Source: an uncultured Porphyromonadaceae bacterium (GTDB lineage: Bacteria > Bacteroidota > Bacteroidia > Bacteroidales > Muribaculaceae). From it: DNA of 5,227 nt. This document shows positions 5,211 to 5,227 of the stretch, piece after piece. How positions within the stretch are numbered: position 1 is the stretch's first letter; each line of letters begins with the position of its first letter. Under the pieces are notes generated by a model, which searched no databases, was not told where the DNA came from, and was given only the letters and a program-made list of their open reading frames with translations. The position numbers and the translations under genes are program-made. The DNA is taken from the NCBI GenBank assembly GCA_902475285.1, contig CABRZA010000155.1:1-5227 (forward strand). The letters are read 5' to 3'.

Positions 5211-5227
5211 GAGTCTCGAAGAGACGA
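5211..5227. repeat. GAA-loop hairpin, copy 3 of the covarying element
   Basis: GTCTC (5213-5217) pairs with GAGAC (5221-5225) around GAA, ending GA at the last base of the window. It differs from copy 2 only by the compensated stem pair, and any further repeats would lie outside the window. Confidence 0.7.

Noticed and set aside
5045..5227. CRISPR array
   Set aside because: The repeats are 15-17 bases, unevenly spaced, of different types and hairpin-only; there are no uniform spacers and no cas genes in the window.

Overview
The window reads as Bacteroidales chromosome, most like a GC-rich gut lineage such as Muribaculaceae. The evidence is a PorX-type response regulator with a PglZ domain (a Bacteroidota hallmark), a good Bacteroidota -7 promoter box (TAnnTTTG) in front of it, start codons without Shine-Dalgarno sequences, and strongly C-ending codons (CTC, GAC, ATC, CGC). 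The family-level placement is inference; the Bacteroidota assignment is firm. All seven genes lie on the + strand, and coding sequence fills about 90% of the window.

Region 1 (1-1370) is a tight cluster of three small acidic paralogs with YbjN-like folds (62-490, 503-898, 924-1310), closed by a strong intrinsic terminator (about 1326-1370). The second and third are close relatives; the first is diverged and has a charged C-terminal tail. Region 2 (1371-2317) holds one membrane-anchored SIMPL-domain protein (1427-2131), then a 186-base spacer with a GAA-loop hairpin, a second hairpin, and the promoter of the next operon.

Region 3 (2318-5044) is an apparent operon: porX (response regulator receiver plus PglZ phosphatase/phosphodiesterase-like domain), tsaE (ATPase for tRNA t6A synthesis) 13 bases later, and birA (biotin-protein ligase) joined to tsaE by an ATGA overlap. 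The upstream extension of the porX frame starts at a TTG that coincides with the likely -33 promoter element, so the ATG at 2318 is the start. The operon combines a signalling regulator with two housekeeping genes; no histidine kinase or type IX secretion gene is visible nearby.

Region 4 (5045-5227) is noncoding and dense in small repeats: a 15-bp direct repeat, the first copy forming the birA terminator, and a series of stem-loops. Two of these 17-base hairpins differ only by one compensatory base-pair swap, and a third relative downstream of the SIMPL gene differs from one of them by another compensated pair. This covarying hairpin family is the most unusual thing in the window. I see no mobile element, CRISPR array, tRNA, rRNA, or clear novel defence system.
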